DNA from: Qipengyuania xiapuensis
Lineage (GTDB): Bacteria > Pseudomonadota > Alphaproteobacteria > Sphingomonadales > Sphingomonadaceae
Direction of reading: 5' to 3'
DNA: 64,000 bases
NCBI RefSeq assembly: GCF_019711395.1
Contig: NZ_JAIGNL010000001.1
Coordinates: forward strand, 1,674,001 to 1,738,000
Part shown: piece after piece, positions 17,025-26,646 of the stretch
Position numbering within the stretch: the stretch's first letter is position 1
How the letters are laid out: each line of letters opens with the position of its first letter
Program-made: the position numbers and the translations under genes
The notes under the pieces: generated by a model
Told to the model about the DNA's origin: nothing
The model's database searches: none
Seen by the model: only the letters and a program-made list of their open reading frames with translations

Positions 17025-18206
17025 CTAACACGATCTAGCTGCACGGGCGATGAAAAACCCGTCCGTACCATCGTGATACGGCGTCAGGCGGATGCCGTTC
17101 CCGCGTTGTCGGCCTACGGGAAGCGCCACTTCCTGGGCGCTAAACTCCTGATGCCGCGAAAGAAACGCCTCGAACTGGTCCGCACCTTCTTCATCAAGCA
17201 GGGAACAGGTAACGAAGACCAGTCGCCCGCCGGGCTTAACCAAATTCGTTGCCAGATCGAGAATTTCGGCCTGTAGGCTCGTCAGGCGCGCAAGCTCGCC
17301 CTCGTCGAGACGCCAACGCGCCTCCGGATTTCGTCGCCACGTGCCCGTACCCGAACAGGGTGCATCGATCAGCACCGCATCGGCCTGCCCGGCCAGGTCG
17401 GCGAGCGCTTCCATCTCTCGCTTGGGGTCGAGCAGGCGAGTTTCGATATTTGTCGCTCCGGCGCGCTCTGCCCGCGGGGCGAGGCGCGAGAGGCGATTGC
17501 GATCGGTGTCGGAGGCGACGAGCTTACCGAGATTGTCCATTGCCGCGGCAAGTGCGAGCGTCTTGCCCCCGCCACCGGCGCACAGGTCGATCACGGTCTC
17601 GCCGGGCTGCGCATCGACAGCAAGACAGGCCAGCTGCGAACCGGTGTCCTGCACCTCGATCTTGCCTTCGCGCCATTCGGGCCATTGCTCGACATGCGTG
17701 CCGGGCTCGAGACGCAGCCCATGGGGCGCATCGGTCTTTACCGCTTCGGTAGGGAGCGAGATCGTCGCGCGATCTGCCTTGAGCGTGTTCACGCGCAGGT
17801 CGAGCGGCGCCCGGCCAAGCAATGCGTCGGCTTCAGCCTCCCCGATGTCGGATTTCTCGAGCAGGCGAGCCAGCCACTCCGGAGCAACACCGCCGGCAGT
17901 TGCCACCTCGTCGTCTCTCACAGAATCGGGCCCGTAGTTCGAGCCGTCGAACAGGGGCAGGATGCTATCGTCGACCTCGGCTAGGCGAAGCATGGCGGCC
18001 CTGCCGCTTTCCGGCACGGGGCCACAAGCGCGGATTGCGGAGAAAACCAGCTCGCGGATAGCGCGGCGGTCCTTCGATCCGGCGAAGCGGTTGTTGCGGA
18101 ACCACTCGGCAAGGATCCGGTCCGCGGGCGCGCCCTTGGAGCGTGCGGATTCGATGATCGCGTCGAGCAGCTCGATCGAGGTCTGGACTCGTGCGGCGGG
18201 GGTCAT
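17025..18206 (-). CDS. rsmB: RsmB/NOP-family rRNA (cytosine-C5) methyltransferase
   Basis: SAM-dependent RNA m5C methyltransferase. The SAM-binding region begins at VIDLCAGGGGKTLALA, and both family cysteine motifs are present: DAPCSGTGTWRRNPE (motif IV) and VTCSLLDEEG (motif VI, catalytic Cys). The N-terminal 120 residues are helical like the RsmB substrate-recognition region, though shorter than in E. coli. The best target guess is 16S rRNA C967, but other RsmB/RsmF-like targets are possible. It lies 15 bases behind guaB on the same strand. Confidence 0.88.
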   Translation of the reverse strand: MTPAARVQTSIELLDAIIESARSKGAPADRILAEWFRNNRFAGSKDRRAIRELVFSAIRACGPVPESGRAAMLRLAEVDDSILPLFDGSNYGPDSVRDDEVATAGGVAPEWLARLLEKSDIGEAEADALLGRAPLDLRVNTLKADRATISLPTEAVKTDAPHGLRLEPGTHVEQWPEWREGKIEVQDTGSQLACLAVDAQPGETVIDLCAGGGGKTLALAAAMDNLGKLVASDTDRNRLSRLAPRAERAGATNIETRLLDPKREMEALADLAGQADAVLIDAPCSGTGTWRRNPEARWRLDEGELARLTSLQAEILDLATNLVKPGGRLVFVTCSLLDEEGADQFEAFLSRHQEFSAQEVALPVGRQRGNGIRLTPYHDGTDGFFIARAARSC

Positions 18207-18221
18207 GTCTCCCCTCCCCGA

Positions 18222-19745
<1,524 letters not shown>

Positions 19746-19758
19746 CTAGAGGGCGCGG

Positions 19759-20514
19759 TTACTCCGCCGTCCAGCCTCCGTCCACGCTCCAGTTTGCACC
19801 GTTCACGTTCTGCGCTTCATCACGGCAAAGGAATGCGGCGAGCGCGCCGATTTCCTCGGGCTGGACGAACTTCTTGGTGGCCTGCTTCACCAGCAGCACA
19901 TCGTTGATCACCTGCTCGCGGGTCATTCCGCGCGCCTTCATCGTATCGGGGATCTGGCCCTCGATGAGAGGAGTCCAGACATAGCCGGGGCTGATGCAGT
20001 TCGCAGTCACACCAAATTCAGCGAGTTCGAGTGCAATAGTTTTGGTGAAACCATCCACCCCGTGCTTGGTCGCATTGTAGGCGCTCTTGAACGGGCTCGC
20101 GACTTTCGAGTGCGCGCTGGCGGTGTTGATGATGCGCCCCCAGCCCTTCTTCTTCATGCCCGGCACGACGAGGCGCGTGCAGTGGAAGACGGCCGAAAGA
20201 TTGAGCGCAACGAGCTTGTCCCACTTGTCGAGCGGGAAATCCTCGACCGGCGAGACGTGCTGCATGCCGGCGTTGTTCACGAGGATATCGATCTCGCCTG
20301 CCTCGGCCATCATGGCTTCGACCTGTGCCACGTCCGTCAGATCGGCGCCGCTGTGGGTCGCGCCCAGTTCCTCGCAAAGTTTTGCGATCTCCGCCTCGTC
20401 GCCGAAGCCGTTCAGGACGACCTTCGCCCCTTCGGCCGCGAGTGCCCGGGCGATGGCGAGGCCGATCCCGCTGGTCGATCCGGTGACAAGTGCGCGCTTT
20501 CCTTCGAGAAACAT
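19759..20514 (-). CDS. bdhA: 3-hydroxybutyrate dehydrogenase (SDR)
   Basis: NAD-dependent SDR, 251 residues. The cofactor motif TGSTSGIG is near residue 11, the Asn-Ala-Gly turn is NNAGMQHVSPVEDFP, and the catalytic set is Ser in NTASAHSKVASPFKSAYNATKH (broken here as SAHS with YNATK). The HVSPVEDFP and KVASPFKSAY segments are characteristic of D-3-hydroxybutyrate dehydrogenases, where Gln, His and Lys bind the acid group. It would convert 3-hydroxybutyrate from PHA breakdown to acetoacetate, linking it to phaC/phaZ at 56-58 kb. Confidence 0.88.
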   Translation of the reverse strand: MFLEGKRALVTGSTSGIGLAIARALAAEGAKVVLNGFGDEAEIAKLCEELGATHSGADLTDVAQVEAMMAEAGEIDILVNNAGMQHVSPVEDFPLDKWDKLVALNLSAVFHCTRLVVPGMKKKGWGRIINTASAHSKVASPFKSAYNATKHGVDGFTKTIALELAEFGVTANCISPGYVWTPLIEGQIPDTMKARGMTREQVINDVLLVKQATKKFVQPEEIGALAAFLCRDEAQNVNGANWSVDGGWTAE

Positions 20515-20601
20515 TTGGCTCTCCGAGCGTTAGGGTTACATCGATAGCGGCCATCGCGCACCGGCGCGGCTCTGTAAAGCGGCCAATGATGGGGGAAGGA
20601 A

Positions 20602-21459
20602 ATGCGGCTCAATCCGTTCAACAGCGATAATATCAAGGTCCGTTCGAGCGGCGGCGGTGGCGTGGGCAAGGCCGGCGGCATCGGTTGCGGGACCATCATC
20701 CTTGCAGCGATCGGCTATTTCGCATTCGGGCTCGACCCGATGCAGACCATCTCGACCGTCGAAGGCGTTCAGCAGACCACGCAGCAAAGCGGGCCTGCCA
20801 ATACGAACGAGGAAGAGATCTGCAATTCGAGCGAATATGCGCTCGAAGCCTGCAACGGGCTGCAGTCGCTGAACCAGACATGGGCACGCCTCTTCCAAGA
20901 ACAGGGCCTCGGCGACCGCTTCCAGCAGCCGACGCTCGACCTGTTCCGCAACGGGCGCGTGACCACGCAAGGATGCGGCAGTGCCACTTCGGCTTCAGGC
21001 CCGTTCTACTGCCCGGCCGACCAGACGATCTACATCGACACCAGTTTCTACGACCAGCTGGCACGCATGGCGGGCAACCGCGGCGACTTCGCGCGCTATT
21101 ATGTCCTCGCGCATGAGTATGGCCACCACATCCAGACGATCACCGGCATCTCGGGCCAGATCCGCAGCGCCCAACAGCGAGCAAGCAGGGCAGAGGCCAA
21201 CCAGCTGCAGGTCCGCATGGAACTCCAGGCCGATTGCTATGCCGGCGTATGGGCGGGCAGGAACCGCAACCTGATCGAGCCGGGCGATATCGAGGAAGGC
21301 ATGCAGGCTGCTGCAGCCATCGGCGACGACCGGCTCACCGGCGGGCGCGTTTCGTCCGAGAACTTCACCCATGGCACCAGCGCCCAGCGCAGCCAGGCCC
21401 TTCGATTGGGTCTGCGGGGAGACGACCGGGCCTGTGACGAGATCACGGTCCTGCGCTGA
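20602..21459 (+). CDS. YpfJ-type neutral zinc metallopeptidase
   Basis: Membrane-anchored zinc protease of 285 residues. It opens with the family signature MRLNPFNSDNIKVRSSGGGG, then one membrane segment (about residues 27-43), and an extracytoplasmic domain with H171-E-Y-G-H175 and a downstream metal ligand in ELQADCYAG. Cysteines in ICNSS, ACNG, QGCG and FYCP may form disulfides. Substrates are unknown. A GGGGGAAGGAA ribosome site lies before ATG. It is followed by a strong bidirectional terminator shared with creD. Confidence 0.9.
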   Translation: MRLNPFNSDNIKVRSSGGGGVGKAGGIGCGTIILAAIGYFAFGLDPMQTISTVEGVQQTTQQSGPANTNEEEICNSSEYALEACNGLQSLNQTWARLFQEQGLGDRFQQPTLDLFRNGRVTTQGCGSATSASGPFYCPADQTIYIDTSFYDQLARMAGNRGDFARYYVLAHEYGHHIQTITGISGQIRSAQQRASRAEANQLQVRMELQADCYAGVWAGRNRNLIEPGDIEEGMQAAAAIGDDRLTGGRVSSENFTHGTSAQRSQALRLGLRGDDRACDEITVLR

Positions 21460-21475
21460 GAGATCAGAACGCACG

Positions 21476-21515
21476 AAAAAGGGGGCGCGACCGGGCTTGG
21501 TCGCGCCCCCTTCTC
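21476..21515. terminator. Bidirectional intrinsic terminator
   Basis: Perfect 12-bp inverted repeat GGGGGCGCGACC (21481-21492) and GGTCGCGCCCCC (21499-21510) with a six-base loop. It is flanked by AAAAA on the left, giving TTTTT for minus-strand transcripts, and by TTCTCATTT on the right. It lies between the convergent ypfJ-like gene and creD and should stop both. Confidence 0.9.
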
Positions 21516-21531
21516 ATTTGCAGAGCGTATG

Positions 21532-22920
21532 TCAGCTCTCGGCGAGCTCATCGCTCCTTCCTGCGCGCGACCATTCGACATTGCGGGTCGCGTACATAAC
21601 ACCGGCCAGTGCAAGGAACATCGACAGTGATCCCACGATCAGCGATGCGGCCTCGAGGCTGAGCAAGATGTAGAGCCCGGCATAAAGGGCCGTGAGCAGC
21701 ACCCCGATGAAGCCGGCGCGCTTCCACCCGCCCAACACCGCAGCGCTATAGGCGGTGAGGAGCCCGATGATCGCGGCACTTGCCAGCACGTATGCAAGGG
21801 CGAAGCCCATCACCTCGGCAAAAGCGAGCAACATCACGAAGAAGAGCACCAGACCGGCACCGGTCAGCAGGTATTCCGCTGGGGCGACACGAGCGCCACC
21901 GACCACATCGAACAGCAGGTAGGTGAGGAAGGTGAAGCCGATGAACAGGAAGCCGTACTTCACGCTACGGTCGACCTGCGCATAGATATCGGCAGGCTCG
22001 ACCATCCTGATGGTTGCGGTCTTGCCCGACGCCGCTTCGACGGGCTCGGAGGAGGTGTAGACGTCACCGGAGAAATTGCTCACGCGAACCGGCGGCAGGT
22101 CTTCCTGCATGACCATCGACTGGCCCAGTGCCAGATTGCCGATCGACCAGTTCGCGGTGAAGCCGTCGGATGAAATCTCGCTGCGGTCGGGCAGGAAACT
22201 TCCGCCGAAGCCGGGGTGTGCCCAGGGCGAGGAAACCTTCCAGTCGGTCTGTCCGCCACGCGGCACCAGCGTCAGCGAGAGGCTGCCACGCAAGGTGTAA
22301 TCATAGGCGACCGAAAGCGGCTCGCCCGAAGACCAGTCGATATTGCCGTGGAATCCGGCGCCTCCGCTTGAGTGAACGCCCTCACCCGGCTGCAATTCGA
22401 TCGGCTCGCCATCGACGCGCACATCCGCCACCGCGCGGAGCCCCCGGGGGTCGGAGTTGCCGAAGCGGATCTGCGCCTCGTCGAGAAGAAGCTGTTCGCG
22501 CGTCGCACCGAAACGCGACAGGTCATCGGGCAGTACGAAACGCGCCGTCCCGTCCATCTGCGCAAGGTAGATGACCGTCTCGTAGAGTGCCTTGCGCTTG
22601 CGTTCGGGTTCCAGTGTCGTTTCGAGCGTGTGCTGCTCGGGCGACAGGAAAAGTTGCTTGCGGATAGTTTGCGTACGCGTCGTCGCAACTCCGTTCACCG
22701 TCTCGTTGCTGACGCGCCGCTCTTCATAAGGAATGACTAGAACCGGGCCGGAGACGACCTGCGCACCGCCCGACCCGGCCGTGATCGAGTCCTGCGCAAC
22801 ACGCGCCTGGTGCTGCCGGTCGGACACCAGCCCATAGACCATGATGAGCGGGATCATCAGGACAAGCCCGACGAGTCCGGCGAGGACCAATTTGAAACCG
22901 GGGGATCTTTCTTGCATCAC
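21532..22920 (-). CDS. creD: CreD-family inner-membrane protein
   Basis: A 462-residue protein with an N-terminal membrane segment (about residues 9-29), a large periplasmic beta-rich domain, and five to six C-terminal membrane segments. Landmarks of the CreD family are the GGAQVVSGPVLVIPYE segment, the KQLFLSPEQ segment, and TFLTYLLFDVVGG leading into the membrane part. CreD is linked to envelope stress and beta-lactam response in gammaproteobacteria; its biochemical role is unknown. It starts 83 bases after a terminator for the M56 gene, so it has its own promoter, although it lies just behind the BlaI/BlaR1-like pair. Confidence 0.9.
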   Translation of the reverse strand: MMQERSPGFKLVLAGLVGLVLMIPLIMVYGLVSDRQHQARVAQDSITAGSGGAQVVSGPVLVIPYEERRVSNETVNGVATTRTQTIRKQLFLSPEQHTLETTLEPERKRKALYETVIYLAQMDGTARFVLPDDLSRFGATREQLLLDEAQIRFGNSDPRGLRAVADVRVDGEPIELQPGEGVHSSGGAGFHGNIDWSSGEPLSVAYDYTLRGSLSLTLVPRGGQTDWKVSSPWAHPGFGGSFLPDRSEISSDGFTANWSIGNLALGQSMVMQEDLPPVRVSNFSGDVYTSSEPVEAASGKTATIRMVEPADIYAQVDRSVKYGFLFIGFTFLTYLLFDVVGGARVAPAEYLLTGAGLVLFFVMLLAFAEVMGFALAYVLASAAIIGLLTAYSAAVLGGWKRAGFIGVLLTALYAGLYILLSLEAASLIVGSLSMFLALAGVMYATRNVEWSRAGRSDELAES

Positions 22921-22997
22921 ACATCTCCATCGTTGCTGCGATGAAGCGTTCTGTGTGAGCGACGAACTGAATACGCATTGAATTGCGCTCAGGTGAA

Positions 22998-23032
22998 CGA
23001 AAACGGTCGGCGCATCGCTGCACCGACCGTCG
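22998..23032 (-). terminator. Intrinsic terminator behind the M56 protease gene
   Basis: ACGGTCGG (23003-23010) pairs with CCGACCGT (23023-23030) around a 12-base loop. On the minus strand the hairpin is followed by TTTTCG. It lies 31 bases after the stop of the BlaR1-like gene and separates it from creD. Confidence 0.65.
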
Positions 23033-23063
23033 GGTTACGCAGGACCCGCAGTCCCTGCGCCTC

Positions 23064-24749
23064 TTACTTTTTCTTCTTCTGGAGCTCCGCGATCTCGGCA
23101 TCGACAGAGCGCAGTGCTTCGGCACGCTCTTCGGCCGACAGCGAGCTCTCGCTAGCGATCGCCGTACGAGCAGACTTCAGCGCCTGGAGCGCCAGCTCAT
23201 TGGCAGCTGTCTCGCAAACGAAGAGCGTGGTCTTGCCCTTGGCGTCGGTCGAGGAAGTGACAGGCTTCGACTTGTCCTTGCAGGATACGACCACTTCGGG
23301 TGCCATCTTCGCGGCCTCGCCTGCCTGTGCGACAGCGAGACGCATTTCGCGGCGGAACTCGCCACCTTCGGCGAACTGCTCGCGCAGCTTCTTCATCTCG
23401 ATGTCGAAGTCGCCGCCTTCGGCGAACTGTTCACGCAGCTTGGCCATTTCGGCACGGAGCTCGGCACGATCGGCCTCGCTCATCTTGTCCCAGTCCTTGC
23501 CGTTGATACGGATGCGGCGCTTTTCGACACGGCGCTCGTCGCCCTCGGCCAGTTCACGCTCGATCTCGACGATCTCGCGGCGGACCTCGGCAACCTCGCG
23601 CTCGGCCTCTGCGACTTCACGCTCGGCTTCAGCGAGTTCGCGCTCGACCTCGATTTCGGTTTCGATCCGCTCCTCGCGGACTTCCTGCACATCGGCCTCG
23701 GTCCACTCCTCGACGGAGGTTTCCGCGGCCTGCGCCGTAGCAGCCAGCAGAGTGGGCGTACCTTCGGCATAACAGATCGATGCAGTCAGTGGCACGGCCA
23801 GGAAGGCCGAAGCCAGTGCACCCCGGCCCAGAAGGCGGCGGCGCGGCGAAATATCGGACATGGATAAACTCCTCAAACGATGGATTATCGACTTGTCCCC
23901 CAGAACCGGACAAGCCATCGGCGCAGCCAGCGCAGGGCGCGGTGCAAGTGCCGGACGGCGTGCAAAATCGGCGATGACATTGGCGTAGGTGGCACGCTCG
24001 TCATGCGAACGGGCGGCCACGACACGGGCATCGCAGAAAGCTTCCTGGTCGCGCCGCAGCGCATTCCACCCGATATGGCCGAGCGGGTTGAACCAGTGGA
24101 TCGCGAACAGCGGCTGGACCAGCATGTTGACGATGAGGTCGCCGCCGCGGTGGTGCGAAAGCTCGTGCGCAATCGCGAGGTCGCGGGCCGCTCTTTCTCG
24201 GCTCGACATGAAACCGTTGGGCAGCGCGATGACGCGATCGAGCACGCCGAAGGCCATCGGGCCGGAAATGGCCGAGGTCTCGATCAGCCTGATGGAGCCG
24301 ACCTCGCCGACCGGACGCGCATCCTCGAGCAGTTCGCGGCGCAGCGCGAAGTAGAGCCAGAACCGGCGCACAAGCATGACCATTGCCCCGCCCAGCCACA
24401 GGAGGAGCAGCGGCGTCAGGAAATCGACCGGCTCGGCAGCCGTGGTGAGCGTCGTCGGAAGCGCGGCGCCCGATTGGGCAACCGGCAGGACGATGGTTTC
24501 GGACTGCAACGCGAAGGCCGGTTCCGTCTCGACGACCGTCTCGGTCACCGGGCGCATCCAGGCCGGGAGCGTGAAAGGGGGAATGACAAGGCGGGCAAGC
24601 GGGAGGAACCAGAGCGCGTAAGCAGCTCCTGCTCCGAAATGGCGGGCAACCGGGCGGCGAAGCACCATGACCAGCGCAATCAGCGCGCCCGTCCACACCA
24701 GCGTGTCAAACAGGAACCAGTCCCAGTATTCTCTCAGGAGCTCGGTCAT
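23064..24749 (-). CDS. M56-family membrane metallopeptidase, BlaR1-like, with charged heptad-repeat tail
   Basis: Integral membrane zinc protease of the BlaR1/MecR1 group, 561 residues. Membrane segments lie near 15-32, 42-60, 110-128 and 306-326. The cytoplasmic protease site is H195-E-L-S-H199 with the third ligand in RDQEAFCDA (about 234-241). In BlaR1 the last segment leads to a penicillin-binding sensor domain. Here residues 330-561 instead form a highly charged region: five seven-residue repeats at 371-405, a duplicated KLREQFAEGG(D/E)F at 437-448 and 454-465, then a short domain with two cysteines and a lysine-rich end. It overlaps blaI by four bases and should cleave that repressor after sensing an unknown signal. 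Confidence 0.9.
   Translation of the reverse strand: MTELLREYWDWFLFDTLVWTGALIALVMVLRRPVARHFGAGAAYALWFLPLARLVIPPFTLPAWMRPVTETVVETEPAFALQSETIVLPVAQSGAALPTTLTTAAEPVDFLTPLLLLWLGGAMVMLVRRFWLYFALRRELLEDARPVGEVGSIRLIETSAISGPMAFGVLDRVIALPNGFMSSRERAARDLAIAHELSHHRGGDLIVNMLVQPLFAIHWFNPLGHIGWNALRRDQEAFCDARVVAARSHDERATYANVIADFARRPALAPRPALAAPMACPVLGDKSIIHRLRSLSMSDISPRRRLLGRGALASAFLAVPLTASICYAEGTPTLLAATAQAAETSVEEWTEADVQEVREERIETEIEVERELAEAEREVAEAEREVAEVRREIVEIERELAEGDERRVEKRRIRINGKDWDKMSEADRAELRAEMAKLREQFAEGGDFDIEMKKLREQFAEGGEFRREMRLAVAQAGEAAKMAPEVVVSCKDKSKPVTSSTDAKGKTTLFVCETAANELALQALKSARTAIASESSLSAEERAEALRSVDAEIAELQKKKK
23535..23639 (-). repeat. Five tandem heptad repeats inside the M56 protein
   Basis: These bases encode residues 371-405: ELAEAER, EVAEAER, EVAEVRR, EIVEIER and ELAEGDE in direct succession. 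The regular hydrophobic spacing and Glu/Arg pattern predict a single long helix or a coiled coil in the extracytoplasmic tail. The repeat is visible at the DNA level as recurring 21-base units. Confidence 0.8.
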
Positions 24750-25135
24750 TTGCGCATCTCCTTGAGGAGTGCCTCGATCTCGGCGAGATCGTCATCGGTG
24801 AGCGCTTCGCTCTCGGCGAGATGGGCGAAAAGCGGTGCTGCACGGCCTCCGAAAAGGCGATCGACGAGACGACGGCTTTCGCCGCCGACATAGTCCGATC
24901 GCTCGACCAGCGGATGATAGAGGAACTTGCGGCCCTGAGGCTCCGTCCCCACCGCATCCTTCGCGACAAGGCGGCTCAGTAGCGTCTTCACTGTGGGGAT
25001 CGACCAGTCGTTGGCCGCGCAGACGCGGTCGCAGACCTCGGCAGCGGACAACGGGCTCTCGTCCCACAGCGCTTCCATGACGGCGTGCTCGGCTTCGCTG
25101 ATCCGGTCACCGGGTCCCTGCTTGCGCCTGGCCAT
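24746..25135 (-). CDS. blaI: BlaI/MecI-family transcriptional repressor
   Basis: A 129-residue winged-helix repressor. The family pattern ISEAEHAVMEALWDESPLSAAEV is visible (first 20 residues of it at about 10-29), then the recognition helix WSIPTVKTLLSRLVAKDAV and the wing with FLYHPLV. The C-terminal half is the dimerisation and cleavage region. Such repressors bind as dimers to dyad operators and are cut by the partner M56 protease. ATG at 25135 follows a GGAG; an in-frame start 23 codons upstream would place the operator inside the gene. It is followed by the M56 gene with ATGA overlap. Confidence 0.92.
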   Translation of the reverse strand: MARRKQGPGDRISEAEHAVMEALWDESPLSAAEVCDRVCAANDWSIPTVKTLLSRLVAKDAVGTEPQGRKFLYHPLVERSDYVGGESRRLVDRLFGGRAAPLFAHLAESEALTDDDLAEIEALLKEMRK

Positions 25136-25167
25136 CACTCCGTACTCCCCTCTCGAATTGCGTTCGA

Positions 25168-25200
25168 TTACGCCTGTAGCCGTATCGACTACGATTGTAA
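25168..25200. promoter_or_regulatory. Candidate BlaI operator (33-bp dyad)
   Basis: A dyad centred at 25184 has matching arms TTAC (25168-25171) with GTAA (25197-25200), and GTAG (25176-25179) with CTAC (25189-25192), plus an inner CG pair. It ends 32 bases upstream of the blaI start. BlaI/MecI operators are dyads built on TACA/TGTA-type half-sites, so position and form fit autoregulation; the exact half-site differs. Confidence 0.5.
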
Positions 25201-25322
25201 ACATGAAGCGTAGATGAACGCGCGTTCAGGAAGCATTTTCCGTTTTCGCGGTCCAGCGGAGCTCTGCGTGGACCATCAAGAATTCGATGGACGACAATCA
25301 TGCGCGCGGTATTCTTCGCTCC

Positions 25323-25970
25323 ATGATCGCACGCATCCTTGCTCCGCTCGCCCTCCTCTCCACGCCGCTTGCAGCGCAGGACGAGACCGCAGCTCCGCCC
25401 CAAGAGGTTGATTTCGAGACGACATTGGTGGTCCTGGAGACGACCATGGGCGACATTACCGTAGCGCTCGAAACCGAACGCGCGCCGATCACGGCGGGCA
25501 ATTTCCTGCGTTATGCGGACGAGGACAGGTTCGACGGGACGGTCTTCTACCGCGCCATGCATCTTCAGTGGGGCGAACCGCCCAACGGCCTGCTGCAAGG
25601 CGGGACCCAGAACAATCCCGACCGCATCCTCGAAGGCGTGCCGCACGAGCCGACCAACGAGACGGGGCTCAGCCACACGAATGGCGCGCTGTCGATGGCA
25701 CGACTCGATCCCGGAACGGCTACCGGCGACTTCTCGATCATGATCAAGGACCAGAAAGGTCTCGACGCCCAGCCCGACAGCGACGACCCCAATCTCAAGG
25801 CGGGTTATGCCGTGTTCGGATACGTTGTCGACGGAATGGATGTGGTCCACGCAATCCATGACAGCCCCCGCGATCCGGAGGCAGGCGAAGGCTGGATGAA
25901 GGGTCAGATGCTTGCCGAACCGGTGACGATTGTCGACGTTCGGCGCGTGGAACCGGTCGAAATCGACTAG
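25323..25970 (+). CDS. Exported cyclophilin-type peptidyl-prolyl isomerase
   Basis: Periplasmic cyclophilin of about 215 residues. A signal peptide (MIARILAPLALLSTPLAAQ) is followed by a cyclophilin domain opening with LETTMGDITVALE. FYRAM matches the FHR element that carries the catalytic Arg, and GALSMAR and GYAVFGYVVDG are family landmarks. The usual GFMIQGGD stretch is replaced by a longer, polar GLLQGGTQNNPDR. The start is uncertain: ATG 25323 gives the best signal peptide but has a weak ribosome site; ATG 25287 would add twelve residues. It is convergent with, and overlaps by four bases, the next gene. Confidence 0.87.
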   Translation: MIARILAPLALLSTPLAAQDETAAPPQEVDFETTLVVLETTMGDITVALETERAPITAGNFLRYADEDRFDGTVFYRAMHLQWGEPPNGLLQGGTQNNPDRILEGVPHEPTNETGLSHTNGALSMARLDPGTATGDFSIMIKDQKGLDAQPDSDDPNLKAGYAVFGYVVDGMDVVHAIHDSPRDPEAGEGWMKGQMLAEPVTIVDVRRVEPVEID

Positions 25971-26572
25971 CGGCGAACGGCTGCCATCCGCTCGTTCAGC
26001 AGTTCGAGAAACTCCTCGAACTCGTCATGCGATTTGAAGTTCTGTGATGCGGCGCAAATCTTTTCTCCGCCGCGGTCGACGATCTCGACGCTGAACTTCC
26101 CCTGATACTCGTCCAGCTTGATGTCCTTGATGAGCGCATACTGGATGCGTGTCGGGGTGCGCGACAAGACACCCGAAGTGCCTTCGACCGCGTTCGCGTC
26201 CAGCCTCAGGTAGCTCTTCCCGCTGAGGCTGGTGATGAAACCCGCACCGCCGATGAGCGCCCAGCCTGCAGCCGAAAGGGCCAGCACGCCGAAAAAGATG
26301 TCCGCACCGAACGGGCCAAGCTCGATGATGCCGTTGAGGATCAAGCCGCGCGGATCGGTCACTTCATAGGCGAGATAGGCAGCAACCGCTCCGAAGAAGA
26401 GGAGGCAGAAAAGCATGAGCAGCGGATTGGGTGTCACGTCGAACTGGCGCGCGCCTGCTGCCGGCGGGGCGGCGGCAAGGTTTTGCCGAGGCGTTTGCCC
26501 GAAACCCTGCTGCATTCCCGCTGGGCCTGTTGCTATCTCACCAGATGCGAGACCCTTGCGTCCGAAACCCAT
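25967..26572 (-). CDS. Membrane protein with two central membrane segments, unknown function
   Basis: A 201-residue protein with a Gly/Pro/Ala-rich N-terminus (1-45), two membrane segments (about 50-70 and 88-112), and a cytoplasmic-looking C-terminal domain of about 85 residues. That domain has alternating strands (SYLRLDANAVEG, IKDIKLDEYQGKFSVEIVD) and a final helix, which resembles a small PH-like fold. I do not recognise a named family. The stop overlaps that of the convergent cyclophilin gene. Confidence 0.7.
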   Translation of the reverse strand: MGFGRKGLASGEIATGPAGMQQGFGQTPRQNLAAAPPAAGARQFDVTPNPLLMLFCLLFFGAVAAYLAYEVTDPRGLILNGIIELGPFGADIFFGVLALSAAGWALIGGAGFITSLSGKSYLRLDANAVEGTSGVLSRTPTRIQYALIKDIKLDEYQGKFSVEIVDRGGEKICAASQNFKSHDEFEEFLELLNERMAAVRR

Positions 26573-26646
26573 GATTGCCCCCGTCTTTCAAATACTTGAA
26601 AGCGCCGAATAGACCCGGGACGTAAACTTATCGTTGCCGCGGGTCT

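Noticed and set aside
22921..23000. A CreB-type box (TTCAC-N6-TTCAC) before creD
   Set aside because: A single TTCAC is present on the minus strand but the second half at the right spacing is missing.
26611..26646. Hairpin AGACCCG/CGGGTCT behind the zincin-like lipoprotein gene as a terminator
   Set aside because: Stem is short, the loop is 22 bases and there is no T-run on the minus strand.
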